Origin: Siderastrea radians | Lineage: Eukaryota; Cnidaria; Anthozoa; Scleractinia; Rhizangiidae | NCBI GenBank assembly: GCA_964017195.1 | Contig: OZ024891.1 | Coordinates: 11,442,458 to 11,506,457 of the forward strand | Length of the DNA stretch: 64,000 bases | Direction of reading: 5' to 3' | Part shown: positions 1 through 12,261 of the stretch, one piece after another | Position numbering within the stretch: position 1 is the first letter of the stretch | Layout of the letters: every line of letters starts with the position of its first letter | Notes under the pieces: generated by a model | What the model saw: the letters and a program-made list of their open reading frames with translations, nothing else | Told to the model about the DNA's origin: nothing | Database searches by the model: none | Program-made: the position numbers and the translations under genes

Positions 1-3000
1 CACACAAGGCCTCCAGTTCTTGAAAAAAAAAAGGTTTTGATTTATTTCACTTCTTTCGGCTCAGAAAAAGAATTCTTTAAAAACTGTTTAAAGTATTTAG
101 CAGAGCCAAGCACTTGTGTTTCAATGTGTTGAGTGACCACTGTACTATGATAGACACGATAAGCTGCCTGCCAGCCGATTACAACAATTACGGTTATTCA
201 AGAAAGTTTCCCAGACTATGCCAAGAATGGCCAAAAATTTCAATGCTTTTTTTTATAATATGTAATGAACATAAACAACGGCAGACAAAGTATCGCTTCT
301 TTTATTTTCTCCCACACCAACAGTAACATCGATCGACCCATGGTTGAGAATTCGTGAGCATCAAAGTCTAAAGTTTTCATAGGTGTTTTGTCTAAATTTC
401 CACAGCTTAAAAGACCAGTTCTTCGAATAGCCATGTCTATTTTGCTACAGGTTTACAGTGGATAAAAGTTACACAACCTATATTGGAATGGACAACTTTA
501 TGATCGCTGGATAGCGGCTGAACAGCTGGCTGGATCGGCGCTCTCCAAGCTTTGAACAACTGAGATGAAGCGATAAATTTTATCCACCGGACAGCGACTT
601 ATCTGTTGAAAAAAAGTTATCCACTTTTTGAGCAACTGGGGCCTGAACTACAATCATTGTCTAAGCATATTTCGCTTATGTTTTGAACTCCCGCCAAATA
701 ACTCAAATAATATGGCGAGAAAAAAAACTTTAAACAGTTTGTTGACAAGATTATTAGTTGAAACCTCACATCAGTTCTTACATCGTACGGTAAGAAAAAT
801 TCTTCATTTGCCGAATGAAACGAATCCTTAGAGGCTTCGGAAGCTAAAGACTGTTCCGAATCATGGAAATACTCTTCGGAGGTTTCGCAGTCGACGGTAG
901 ACATCTTCAGTCAAAACGCAAGGAAACGCGACTGAGGTGAGCCTCTGACGTCACAAGCTATTAAATTGCGCAATCACCCAGGAACACGTTTTCAGTAATG
1001 GCGGACACATTTTACGCGACTTTGGAGCTAAAAAATATTAGGATGGAAGGTTTGTTGTTTAGTTTTCTGGAGAAATATGAACAAAAAGCGATATTCTGCG
1101 ACAGAATTTGGCCGAAATAAACCTATGAATTTTCGTCCCAGTGGCACTTTAAAACAACCTGCTCTACATTCAACACATTAGCATAATTAGATCCCTTGGG
1201 TCCCACTAAACGCTCTTTTTAAATGTTTTTGGCTCTTTTAAACGATGGAATACTTGACCCCTTTTAGAAAATCTGGGCTAGTGTGGGTGACTTATAAATA
1301 AGATGGTTGTGAGCCCTGACTATTTTACTGAGGGTTTACCTATAATCCGGAATCTGGAATGGCTTTTCTTTAAAAGCAAAAGTTCTTTTTCGAGATATAA
1401 AACTTTCGCGATTTTTCGAACATGTTTTGGTTACGAATAAAAAAAGGGAAGGAGGTGGTGTAGGCGGGTGTTATTTAATGCCATACGCAGGGTAGAGAGG
1501 ATGAAACTTTTACAAAATGGTGATTACAACTGGCTTTCACGAGTCGAGGTTACAAAAGTTGTTCTTTCCGTCACGAGCCGATCGTAGTGACCTCGGCTGG
1601 ACCTCGGCTGAACTGGCGGCTTTGTCACTTGTAAGACTGGCCCGGAGTCATGTGGAGTAGCCCGATGTCGGAATCAAGACGCCAGCGATCACGCGAAGAT
1701 GAAGTAACTGAACAACACACAACGTTTCAGAACGCAAGAGTAGTCTTCACGCCAGGTGTAGCATCGAATATATATAGTAAGAACGGTATATATAGTTTAA
1801 GGTGTCAGTATTAAATTTTCTGTAACGGTACATAAAACGGTACAGAACATTACGATTGTTTTTTGCCTAAGGTTTTAGCATTTATTAACTACATCCAACG
1901 GTATGTTGTTTGTTTTCAAAAATCAAAAGCATTTTTTTGCTCACAACAGAAAAATATATAAAGAATGGCCGACTATAGACCTTTATCACCTGGAATGAAG
2001 ACTATTCGGTAAATTCATTTAAATTTGTGTCCCCTGGGTCCATAGATAAAAAATGCCGTCCCTATACCTCCACCACAATTTTAGGGCGATGTCGCAGCTC
2101 TTACAATTAAGGTCTTCTCTGATTTGCTGAGAAAACAATACACCAAATGACAAAACAATGGACCCTAGCCCCGAAAACAATAGAGCTGCGTGATACCAAG
2201 GTCCAATGAAATTAGAGGTTGTTAAGAGCTGCGGGGCTACTCCAATTTTAGGTTTGATCTCCCCAGATTTAGCTTTTTAATTCGATCAATTGTTCCCATT
2301 GCTAATCAGCGTAGCTCACGCATTCTTGGGACCCAAAGCTTTACCGTGAATTTGCAAAAAGTGTGTATCCTGGAAATGGGAATTGTTGTGCTCATGGGCT
2401 CCTGTTATGCTTTAACACATCTTATCGGCTTCAACAATACATTCAGCAGATGGAAATTGAACATCACGGTAGTTTAAAGCATCATTAACAGTGTTTATTC
2501 CCGAGTTGTTATCGATATTGGGAAACAACACAACTTCCCATGAAACAAGGAGAGAAGCCACACCTATTGAGATTTTCAAAACTTTTTCAATAAATGAGTA
2601 TTTTTAACAAATGGTGGTAGTTTTGGGCTAGGGATACGTAATAAGATAGATATATAATATAAATATTTAATAATATATATTGTATAGATAATCATAAAAA
2701 AGACGGACGATCTGCGTATTTCCTTCAGCGCTGTGTGATCATGGGAGAATCAGAATCGGCAAATAATGATTTGAAAACCCGGGTTGTGCACACAGTGAAA
2801 TCGGCTGTAATCAGAAGCGATCAGACTAGTGTACGTCACACAGCACATCGTGTGGCCTTTATAGCTGTACTATAACTTAGGAAGAACTTAACCGAGCTCT
2901 ACTGAGCTCTTACTTTCAGGAAAAATTTAGCACTGGCGCCAGGCATATATGAGGTTATATATACAATACAAGTTCGAACTTATACAGGCGACAACTTTCT

Positions 3001-3262
3001 TCCAGTGAATAATCAATTTTCTTTTCAAGCAATTGAGTGAGACCAGGTTTATTAAAGAACTTAAATTTTAAACTTGCGAACACTCGGGGAAACAACAGTA
3101 CCTCTAACGTCAAAAGCTGCGAAGTAAAAATAGAGTAGGAGATGCAAAAATGTGATAACTCAAAAGAGGCAACGAAATAACAGTTAAAAGATCTCCTGGT
3201 AATCAGATAATGGTCACTAATATTTGAAAAAGTACTCAAAGTAAGAGCTTCTTATTTCTTAG
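1..3262. other. AT-rich non-coding stretch before the first discoidin exon
   Basis: I see no long open frame, RNA gene or clear repeat here. The only coding-like piece is a possible short minus-strand exon listed separately. A phrase like a mouse-trap of CpG-promoter sequence (ATGGCGGACAC) occurs near 997 but opens only a very short frame. The stretch is presumably intergenic DNA or an intron of the plus-strand receptor-like gene. Confidence 0.5.
782..904 (-). CDS. Possible first coding exon of an unidentified gene
   Basis: Unrecognised. A minus-strand ATG at 904 sits in a good context (AAG before ATG) and opens 41 codons rich in Ser, Glu and Asp (starts MSTVDCETSEEYFHDSEQSL). The frame then meets a consensus donor (GAT then GTAAGAACTG) at 781, in phase 0. 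Past the donor the translation becomes hydrophobic and unstructured, as intron does. No downstream partner exon can be pointed to on the minus strand, so this may be a decayed or chance piece. Confidence 0.25.
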
Positions 3263-3603
3263 GTTTTCGAAAACCTCAACTTCCAGTTTGTGAAGAAGGC
3301 TTGGGACTGGAAAGTTATGCTATTCCCGACTCGTCAGTGACAGCGTCCAGTGTAGATAGTCCTTTTTATGTAGCTTACAATGGAAGGCTTAATTTGTACG
3401 AGAGATCCTTGTCTGGAATGGCCCCTGGGTGGGCAGCAAATCCATACCAAGAAAGTGTTGGCAGCTGGTTTCAGGTTGACTTTGGAAACTGGACAAAAGT
3501 GACGAGAATCTCAACGCAAGGAATACCGTCTTGGCCGGACTGGGTGTCGAAATACCGTGTGTCTTATTCTTATGACGGGATATTTTTTAAGAGTTATCCC
3601 AAG
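3263..3603 (+). CDS. F5/8 type C (discoidin) domain, N-terminal-half exon 1 of receptor-like gene
   Basis: The exon follows a TTTCTTAG acceptor and ends at AAG before GTACATG. It enters with 2 nt (phase 1) and leaves in phase 0. It encodes the start of an F5/8C domain: a Cys (PVCEEGLGLES), the S-V-T-A-S-S segment, the WAANPYQE and WFQVDF landmarks, then TRISTQG, and the YRVSYSYDG strand. F5/8C domains bind lipids, sugars or matrix outside the cell. The first exon of such a domain normally joins a second, about 145-nt exon; the match is 10.5 kb downstream at 14066. No in-frame stop is present. No start codon or signal peptide is visible here, so the 5' end of the gene lies outside or was not recognised. 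Confidence 0.85.
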
Positions 3604-3779
3604 GTACATGCAATTATCTCAACTTTGGGTGATTTGCAGGTTGAAGTCAGAGAGGGCTAATGCCCGACAGAGGAAATGCCCCACTATATGAGCTATGTAG
3701 GTATGCTTCCCCCCTCCCACTTCCACCTATAAAAGATAGATATTTGAGCTGTTTTGGTCTGAAAACGATCAGTGTACCT
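3604..3779. other. Start of intron after first discoidin exon
   Basis: The intron begins with GTACATG. The reading frame stays open until TAA at 3658, but the protein after the donor no longer fits the domain, so I end the exon at 3603. Confidence 0.5.
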
Positions 3780-4190
3780 TTACGGCCAAGTGGTATTTCG
3801 CATTTCGTCACTAACTTTTCTGCTTCGGCGTTTCTGCATTTTAGTTTTCGCTTTCAGCTTTCGGCATTGCGAATTTGGCCGTCGGTATTTCGGATTTAGG
3901 TTTCAGCTTTCGGCATTTTCCCGCCTTTCCAGCTCTCGCCATTTTGGTTTTCGCTTTCAGTTTTCGGCATTTCAAATTTAACTTTATCGGCCTTTTCAGC
4001 ATTCGATATTTCGAGCTTTGATTTCAGCTTTCGCCGTTTCGGATTTAGATTTCAGCATTTGGCTTCCGGCATTTTGGATTTAGATTTTCAGATTTCGGCA
4101 TTAAGGGGATTTCGGATTGCTTTTCGCAGGTTTCAGTTATCAGGTATTCGGGTGTAACTTTCATTTGGATTTCAGCTTCTACGGTTTTAG
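3780..4190. repeat. Degenerate tandem repeat of TTTCAGCTTTCGGCATTTCG type
   Basis: Some 20 imperfect units of a pyrimidine-rich 17-35 bp motif run through this intron stretch (CTTTCAGCTTTCGGCATT and variants with GGATTTAG). The reverse complement of the same vocabulary (GAAAGCCGAATGCCAAAACG) fills 13030-13400, so the two blocks form a long imperfect inverted pair about 9 kb apart. Confidence 0.6.
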
Positions 4191-6193
4191 CTTTGACAGC
4201 TCTTGACTATTCTGGGTGGGTTTAGTTTTGATTGACACCTTTTACGACAATTTGGACTCCGAGGGCAAGAAGGATATGGAATAGGAATGGGCATGTGAAT
4301 AGCGGACAGTGGATGGCAGACGAATTGACATATGGGAAATTAATTTATCACAAGAACGTCAAGCCGCCAAAGGAACGGAAATGTTACCGTGAAGAATGAT
4401 AACACCTTTCAATAAAAGCTCCTGGCCACGTGCGTTCCGCCACATAATTCTGTGTAGACTGGGTCCGGCGCCCCCCCCCCGGGGGGGGAAGGTACTCCGG
4501 ATTTCAAGCGATGGGGAGGTGCGAATTATTTTTTGAGTTTGAAATTCACGATTTCGGGATTTTTTTGGGTGAGAAAATTTTGGCAAATATTTTTTTTGGG
4601 TATTTTGTAATAGTGACTACTAGATCTGGGAAAGTTTTCATATTGTGCTAGTATGATAAATAACCAAACATACACGAACATCAAAAATTACTGTTGTTCT
4701 TCGTTATTGTCATCTAACCCTTCTGGGTACTTGTAAGCGCGAAAATTCAGTGTGGGATTTTTTGGGGCTTCATTTTGAAAAATAAAATTTGATCTATGTG
4801 ATCCGTGATTCTTTATTTTTTCCGCCCGTGAACCGTGCAAGAGACACATGTTCTCTTTTTAGAAAAAATTGCGCCATCGCACGTGACACACGCGGGTGTA
4901 CGTTGCGGGAACTCCGCGCAAAGAAAAACAAACAAAATGGCGTCGGAAATTACCCTCGTTAAAGACTGGAGGAAATTCAGTTTCTGTCGTCAGTGCCACT
5001 TCGAAATTTGAGGCAATCCCTTGGGGAGAACTTTCTGGATAGTGACTCTGAATGTGAGGATTATACAAGTGATTCCCATGATGGCAGTGAGAATATTTTA
5101 GACAAATCCTGTGGCAAAGATGCGTTGGACATGTCGGACTAGGATTTTCCCGTTAGACGGAAAAACGTTTTGCAGGCAAAAACGACGTTGAACTACGAAA
5201 AAACAGATGAAGGCGAAGGCAGAAAAAGGGAAAAGACATCCCGAAAATACATTTCCTCTGAGGACAGGGATTGAAGGGCAGCCGAAAAGACTATAACATG
5301 AATGTCCAAGCACGGTGTGAAGAAAAGTTACGCACTGATAATTAAAACCATTTTCACTTTTTCCACTGCAAAAAAAATAAGTAACATAGATTCAAACTAC
5401 CAAATCGGAAAAGCAAACGTTTGCCGAGGTTTCTCAGCGTATGTTTTCTGAAATAATGTCTGCCTTTACCGAAGTGGCCGAAATGAAGGCAAAAAAATAG
5501 CGTAAAGCGCGCTTTATTTTCACTAGTCAAATGCTCTCGCGGTGCATTATCATGATCAATCGTCGAGAAAATGGAGAACTGGAAAAAAACCAAGGATAAA
5601 AAACTACTTCCGTCGAAGAGAAGGAGAAAGATGAAGTGAAACTTCATGCTGCCGTAGTGCTGAATGTTACTTACTGAGCAATTCACGGATCTAGAAGGGA
5701 TACATAGCGCAGTGTACGTGGCAAGGGTTTCAACGACAGTCGTGAGCTTGAAGTTTTTTCTCCGCCACCAACTCGGCGAGAAAATCACTTTGTATCGAAG
5801 TTAAATTAAGGAGAGATTAAAACTAAACGTCACTGAGACACAAAGCTAAGTTGTTTCAGAGTTCTTGATTTCTTAGGGACTTATCAGAAATTAGCAGGGA
5901 GGAAGTGGGGTGGAAACTGGGGGAGGGTCATAACTTTTTGAGACGCTGAAAACGGAGGGTCAAGAGAAAATGGGCCGTATAAAAGGGGAAGGTCATGCAA
6001 TTTTATGTTCGTGATCATATAGAGGTTCATACACTAACAGAAGAAAAAATAAGTTCTATATTTGGTTCAAAGAACATTAACAGCAACAAAGTATTACGAT
6101 ACATAAACAGTGGAGTACTAACGAGAATGTAACAATAACATCTAATTATCATTATATATAACAATGCTATAAGGGACTTGTCCGAAATTAGCA
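4191..6193. other. Non-coding intron sequence with scraps of older repeats
   Basis: No convincing gene. A run of C9/G8 lies near 4472-4487. At about 4862-4910 there is a segment resembling 8467-8520 (AGAAAATTGCGCCA followed by an ACGCG-rich part), so it is probably an old dispersed repeat. A short acidic open frame ends at 5143 but has a stop upstream and no splice support. Confidence 0.4.
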
Positions 6194-6541
6194 GTACCAT
6201 AGATTTGAAGGTAGTCCTTTCCATTGAATCGGAAAGAATTTTCTTTTAGAATAAGTGTTAGCATTTCTCTGAGATATTTAGTGGGCATCGGAGAATTGTT
6301 TCTGTGAAACTCATCGTATGCTCTGCATACTGTTGCTATACCCTCTTCATGTGGTATATTTGTATATAAACTTGTAACATCCATCGATACAAGGAATGTT
6401 CGTTTTTTCACTTTTGTATTATCAATGAAATTGATAAAATCTGTAGTGTCTTAAGGATAAGACGCTTCTGCTTTTGAAATAGGCTGAAGTAATGTGTCAA
6501 CAAATGACGATAGCCGTTCTGTAGGTCCATCACAGCTTGGA
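6194..6541 (-). pseudogene. Penelope-like element reverse transcriptase, inverted 5' part
   Basis: The minus strand encodes the upstream half of a Penelope-like reverse transcriptase: a CDGPTERLSSFVD segment, then VSMDVTSLYTNIPHEEGI (the catalytic-Asp palm motif typical of these enzymes), then NSFRFNGKDY and an IYGTA truncated before the expected MGTK. An in-frame TAA interrupts it near 6453. At 6541 it meets, head to head, the downstream half of a similar enzyme on the plus strand. The arrangement, an inverted 5' piece joined to a 3' piece, is what twin priming during target-primed reverse transcription leaves. The copy is dead. Confidence 0.8.
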
Positions 6542-7240
6542 AACGCTACATTGACTATATTTTCTCACTGTGGGATGATAGTAAACCTGATATAGAAACA
6601 TTCACCAAAAAGCAAACTCACATCACCCTACAATCAAATTTACTGCTGAAATCTCGGACATTGAAACTATTTTTCTGGACACAGTTGTGTACAAAAGCAA
6701 GCCATTCCAGGATCAATCCGTCCTGGACATTACTGAAACACATTTTAAGCTGAGTGAAACCTTTCAATATACACATTTCCCCCCAAGCCACCCACCGGGT
6801 GTCAACAAAGGATTCGTTAAGGGCGAAGCCCTAAGGCTCCTAAGAACTAACTCTCCAAAAGAAACATTTCAAGAGAATATCAGAAAATTTAAATCACGAC
6901 TTCTGACTAGAGGTTACCCAAAAAGTCTGATAGAAACACTTTTATCAGATGTTAAATTCAAAGAAAGGACATCGGCACTGCAACAGGAAAACGACAATCG
7001 AAAACAAATCTTGCCTTTTGTTACACAAAACCAGCAGTGCCAAAACTTAAAAACGTTTTAATGAGAAAATGGCACCTGATACAGAACCAGCCATCTCTAC
7101 AACAAATCTTCAAAGAGCCACTGATCATTTCTTCCAAGAAAAGTAATTGTCAGAGCAAAAATATAAAGAGGCGATATTGGATAAATGTTTCCCTTGTTAG
7201 AAGTCGTGCAGGCCTGTCATTCCTTGCTACTTCCCCTTTT
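6535..7240 (+). pseudogene. Penelope-like element reverse transcriptase, 3' part
   Basis: This continues the enzyme of the neighbouring minus-strand piece. It opens with the active-site region (KRYIDYIFSLWDD, where the usual YIDD has become YIDY), then ISDIETIFLDTVVY, and the thumb/linker block HPPGVNKGFVKGEALRLLRT and FKSRLLTRGYPKSLIE. The frame shifts near 6640 and degrades after 7057. I could not find the expected C-terminal GIY-YIG endonuclease or a hammerhead ribozyme after it, so it is truncated at both ends. Confidence 0.8.
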
Positions 7241-9131
7241 AAAACCTCATTCTAGTGTATTCAAAACTACCGGTATATTGCAAGAACTACAGGTATTACA
7301 AGAACTACTTAAGAGATATCATTTATACAAGGGCGGGAGGGAGGGTCATGGTATTTTAGACCAAGCCCAGGGGGACGGTTTAGGAAATTCCATTTCTGTT
7401 GCTGGGGTGGGCCACGTCATTTCCAGCCCCCAATATGAAATTCCCACCCCCCTCCCCACCTGCTAATTTCTGACAAGTCCCTCAGGACGAAAAGAAACTG
7501 TAGAAATAAAAAATTAAGCATTTAGCCGGCTGTCAGGCTGTGTTTACAATTTCTTTCATCCTCAAGTCAATCACTTGTTTGTAAAATTTCACAAACAGTA
7601 GGTTTTATACGGAAGGCTTTGACTCCGAAATATCGAGAGAAGACAAAATAAAACACAGTAAAATGGGAGAGAAGCATTTAATAAAAATTGTCACACTTTT
7701 TAAGTGAAGTCAGTACAAAAATCATGAAGCAGTCTGAACAACAAGCATTGAACAAATTCAGTACCAGAAAGGGCGACATCTTTTGGCTAACCATGCAAAA
7801 TTGACACTGGTTTACCTGTACTTGTCGCAGCTTTGTGTTCCAGCAGTTCCAAATGTTGAATCGCTTTCACAGTTGTTTGAGTGTCGCTTTTACCATTCCC
7901 TCCGCGGGCTCTAAACTGAGAACAACTGCGTTTTGTGGTTTGCGTTAAAAAAAAGCAAGATAATGAATTCTAATGAGCTGCATATAAATTATCGTTCAAG
8001 TTAAAATATAAATTTTGTCCTCAGTTCGATTAGACAAGCACATGATGACTCCGTTGTCGGCGATGTGCGAACAGATCGAATAGAAACCCATTCATTTCAA
8101 CTCCCACAGCTATAACGGTGAGATCGTACAGCTTCAATCCGCATTGAACGATGATTACAACAATGTTTCAGGAAAAATCAAACACGTACTACATTCCAGA
8201 GCCCATAATTGGAAGATTTTTTCCCAAACCTTGAGGCAGGCCTGCACCGTTCCAAAGCGGCTCTGTGATTGGCTAGTTAGCGAGCACAATAGAATATTTT
8301 TTTTGACGGTGCAGGTCAACAGGTAAAGGACCCCATCAGTCCTTATTTATCATTATTTGTTCAGACAATATTGCTTTGCTGTCAGGAGCCATAGTCGGGG
8401 ACGGAGACCGTAAGCGCGGGGTCCACGCGGCCCCATCGGAAAAAACAGACAAATGTGCTATTTTTAGAGAAAATTGCGCCACCCTCAACGTCATAAACGC
8501 GCGTGGATACACGCAAATTTGTGTACAACGAGGGCGCGCTGGAGATGATAGATAACCAACGAGGCGCATAGCGCCAAAATGGTTATAATTATTTGATCAA
8601 GCCCGAGTAGAATAATTCTTTTTATTATTAAAAACGCAACCACTAATTGTTATAAAATCAAAAAAGAGAAAAAGAGAGAGAGAAACTCCGAAATAAAAGC
8701 TAGGGAACAAGAATCGATCGCGATCACATGACTGACCGAAAAAGGCGCCAAAACCTTGCAAAGTGTTGCAGCGTTTCTTTACAGAGCTGGATGAATCAAT
8801 GAAACTGCTCCGAAGTGAACGTACAAGCACAAGGTTTCTGTTCACCTGCACCATTCCAAAGCGGCTCTGTGATTGGTCCGCTTTGCTCCGCTTTGCTCCG
8901 CTTTGAGCATTTCCGTACCGGGTGTACCGAGCCAATCACATCACAGGTTTTCTCGAGGGAGAACTCAAAGGTATAACAATCGTGACAGCCCTGCACAGAC
9001 TCCCTCCTGTGGAGTTTTGTTTGCGACGTGCATGTTTTTTAGTGACTTGCCTCTCCTGTATTATATAATAGGAGGCTTTTTGAAAATGGTCCTCAGCAAT
9101 GGCTGATTTTAAATTAAACTACATTTGTGCA
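7241..9131. other. Non-coding, contains two copies of a dispersed CCAAT-bearing repeat
   Basis: No gene is visible. Two copies of a dispersed repeat lie here: about 8238-8320 and 8845-8890, both with TGCACCGTTCCAAAGCGGCT (second copy with CATT) followed by CTGTGATTGG. Related copies occur inverted at about 12262-12360 and 12470-12568. Short direct repeats of CTCCGCTTTG occur at about 8878-8905. Confidence 0.45.
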
Positions 9132-9725
9132 TCAAATGTTTTTAGGTTTTTCAACTCCTGGGTAATATGTCGCGACAAATGGTAATATTTGCTCGTGAGT
9201 CTTTTTCTTTTGTTTCAAAGCCGACTGTCTTCTGGCGAAGGAGACTTCAGATAATATTCTCTTCACTATGTTTTTAGGGTATCCATGCGCGAGGAGGCGT
9301 GTTTTGAAACTAGAGAGAGATTCCTGGAAATTTTTTTCCGAGGAATTTGTTCGTAGAAGTTTAATAGCTTCGCCTTTGATAAAACCTCTTTTGACACCTG
9401 GTGGGTGACAGGAAGTGTAATGTGTGTACTGAAATGTTTCAGTTGGTTTATAGTGAGTTTTTAGGTCAAGGATAGCGTCTTTTTGGAATCGTTCTCCTTC
9501 ATAAACAACTGTGTCAAGGAATGTGATTTCCTTGTCTGAAATTTCAGCTACAAATTTTATTGTTGGATGAAAGCTGTTTGCTTGTTCAAGAAATAAATCT
9601 ATTTCTTGTTTGTCGATGTTCCATAGAGAGAAAACGTCATCGATGAAACGTTTCCATACTGTAGATTTAAGGCTCATGTATTTCAGGTATTTTTGTTTCG
9701 ATGTTTGCCATGAAAATGTTGGCAA
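9132..9725 (-). pseudogene. Penelope-like element reverse transcriptase C-terminal half
   Basis: An uninterrupted 197-codon minus-strand frame covers the active-site motif (KRFIDDVFSLWN, with an intact IDD core), IKFVAEISDKEITFLDTVVY, then the conserved HPPGVKRGFIKGEAIKLLRT and FKTRLLAHGYPKNIVKRIL blocks. It is close in wording to the copy at 6535-7240, so both belong to the same lineage. The palm N-terminus and GIY-YIG endonuclease are missing. It sits in a host intron on the opposite strand. Confidence 0.8.
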
Positions 9726-11340
9726 ACGCTATCTATCAAGATCCTATACTAGTCAGATTCAACGTACATAATATGCCGAAAGCGGCATAGAAACCACATT
9801 GAGTCAAATTTAACTGAGAATAACAAACAGTGCGCGCGAGCCACAAGAATCCACCGGTTATTATGACCTCGAGATCAAAGTCTTAAAAAATGCGACGCCT
9901 AAGTTGTAACGGCTTAATTCAGTCACCATATAAAAATCCTCCAAACTAGGCGTAGGCCTTCCAACCCCATTTTATATCCGAGTTGCTAGATTGATCCATA
10001 ACATAAGTCCATCTGCCCCAAAGCATGAAACACTGAGCAAGGCTAAATGGAACTCTTTATCTTTGATTTACAAAAGGAGGCTTGATTGCATTGCCTACCA
10101 AACAAGGGCACAATCCAGGGGGATGGGTGGATTGGGTTGCTAGCTACTCACCTCTTTGAAATTATAAAAGGGAACAAAACTATCACTGAGGAGATTTTGT
10201 CTCGGATTGTTCCGATATCGTTATATCAGGTCAGCCCCCACCTCCTTCAAAAATCCTGGATCCGCCACTGCAAGCTCACCAAAACTCAAACCCAGGTAAC
10301 ATTAGGAGTCTTTTTACAGAACCGATATAACCAGCCATAATTTTAACAAACAATTTGAGAGTTGAACACACACGTTGAGTCTAAAGCACTTAGCAATTCA
10401 TTTACTCACTAGGCCAGTATTATTTGGAATAGTCTACCAGTTCAGCAGAGTCATGCAAAATTCATCATCTTTTAAGGTAAACCTCTAAACGTTCTCTACG
10501 ACTTAATAGGTCTATTCTCCTTAGGAAAAGAAGAAACTAAAGCCATAGTACGAACTATGCTAAATAATTAAAAGCTTAATAACAGCAAAATGAAACCAAA
10601 CGGATGTAGTGTCATTCTGCAAACAGCTGCCAATTATCTGAATGAAAACTGAAAAAGTAGTTCGGTACTAAAGTGTAATTTTCACATGCTACTCGACCAC
10701 CTATACTTCTAGGTATTCTACAGAGATTTGTGGTTTTTAGAAAGCCACGTGATTGGAGTACTGACTGATTTTATTAGCTGACCAAACAGCTAGATGTAAT
10801 ACATTTATCCTTTCTTTGTTCTATGTGCACTGTTTCTCGTGGTTAGATTTGTTGGGTAAAACACCGAGAACCCTCATGCAAGCTTGAAGGACTACAGATG
10901 ATTAAATAAGGAACAGAACAGTTTTTTGTCGTGTTTTATTCGTGTTAAACAAAATGAAATACCAGTTTTATTGCTTCTAGAAATAAGGAGATGGTCTGAT
11001 GAAGCCACGCAAAAAAAAACAAACAAACAAACAAATGCTGGCAAGGCTGGAAACTGACAAACGTATGCACAAGTGATTTCGGGAAGTCGCTTATAACCAT
11101 ATCATCGAGGTAAACTCTCAATTACATTCAGTGCACGGGGGCTTTTACATTTGTGATCAATCCTTATTACATTTGAGGGCTTTATTGAATTTTTGGACAA
11201 TTGTTCTTACATTTCAAGATTTAATTACATTTGTCTCCAATTATTACGTTCGTGGCTTTTCCAGGGTATCAATTAGGCAATTCTTTTCCATCAAGACTTT
11301 CAAACCATGGAAAGAAATTCCTCTTTACTGTCCATTAAAA
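9726..11340. other. Non-coding intron stretch
   Basis: No gene or strong repeat structure is seen. A short stretch at about 10080-10275 ending AAAATCCTGGATCCGCCACTGC reads like the end of a mobile element, but no partner end was found. Confidence 0.4.
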
Positions 11341-12226
11341 AACCGGTACACTCAGTACAGCCGGTACACTCGGTACAGCCGGTACGCTCGGTACACTCGG
11401 TACAACCGGTACACTCTGTACGCTCGGTACACTCGGTACACAGTCGGTACACTCGGTACAGCCCGTACGTACACTCGGTACTCTTGGTACAGTCGGTACA
11501 GCCGGTACACCCGGTACACTCGGTACACTCGGTACAGCCGGTACACTCGGTACAACCGGTACACTCGGTACACTCAATACAGCCGGTACACTCGGTACAC
11601 TCTGTACAACCGGTACAACCGGTACACTCGGCACACTCGGTACAGCTGGTACAGCCGGTACACTCGGTACACTTGGTACACTAGGTTCGCTCGATACACT
11701 CGGTACAGCCGGTACACTCGGACGCGCGGTACAGCCGGTACAGTCGGTACGCTCTGTACACTCGGTACACTCGGTACACTCGGTACAGCCGGTACAGCCG
11801 GTACACTCGGTACAACCGGTACACTCGGTAAACTAGGTACATTCGGTACACTCGGTACGTGCGGTACAGCCGGTACAGTCGGTACGCTCTGTACACTCGG
11901 TACACTCGGTACGCTCTGTACCCTCGGTACAGCCGGTGCACTCGGTACGCTCGGTACACTTGGTACACTCGGTACACTCGGTACGCTCTGTACACTCGGT
12001 ACACTCGGTACAGCCGGTGCACTCGGTACGCGCGGTACAGCCGGTACAGTCGGTACGCTCTGTACACTCGGTACACTCGGTACAACCGGTACACGCGGTA
12101 CACTAGGTACATTCGGCACACTCGGTACAGCCGGTACAGCCGGTGCACTCGGTAGGCGCTGTACAGCCGGTACACTCGGTACAGCCGGTACACACGGTAC
12201 ACTCGATACAGCCGGTAGAACCCAGA
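11341..12226. repeat. 9-bp minisatellite, about 98 units of GGTACACTC / GGTACAGCC
   Basis: Nearly 900 bp consist of 9-mers that start GGTAC and end mainly in ACTC, AGCC, AACC, or CTC variants. Because the period is a multiple of three and the units lack stops, both strands carry long artificial frames (plus: Tyr-Thr-Arg or Gly-Thr-Leu triplets; minus: Val-Pro-Ser or Tyr-Arg-Val triplets). Higher-order blocks with CGCTCTGTAC recur near 11748, 11886, 11910, 11982 and 12055. The right edge abuts an inverted-repeat element at about 12262. I take it as non-coding. Confidence 0.9.
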
Positions 12227-12261
12227 GGTTCAACTGACACGATCCTTTGTTGTAGTTTGAG

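Noticed and set aside
11131..12237. 368-codon frame with Tyr-Thr-Arg and Gly-Thr-Leu triplets, and its minus-strand partners
   Set aside because: It is a product of the 9-bp minisatellite; several overlapping frames on both strands are equally open.
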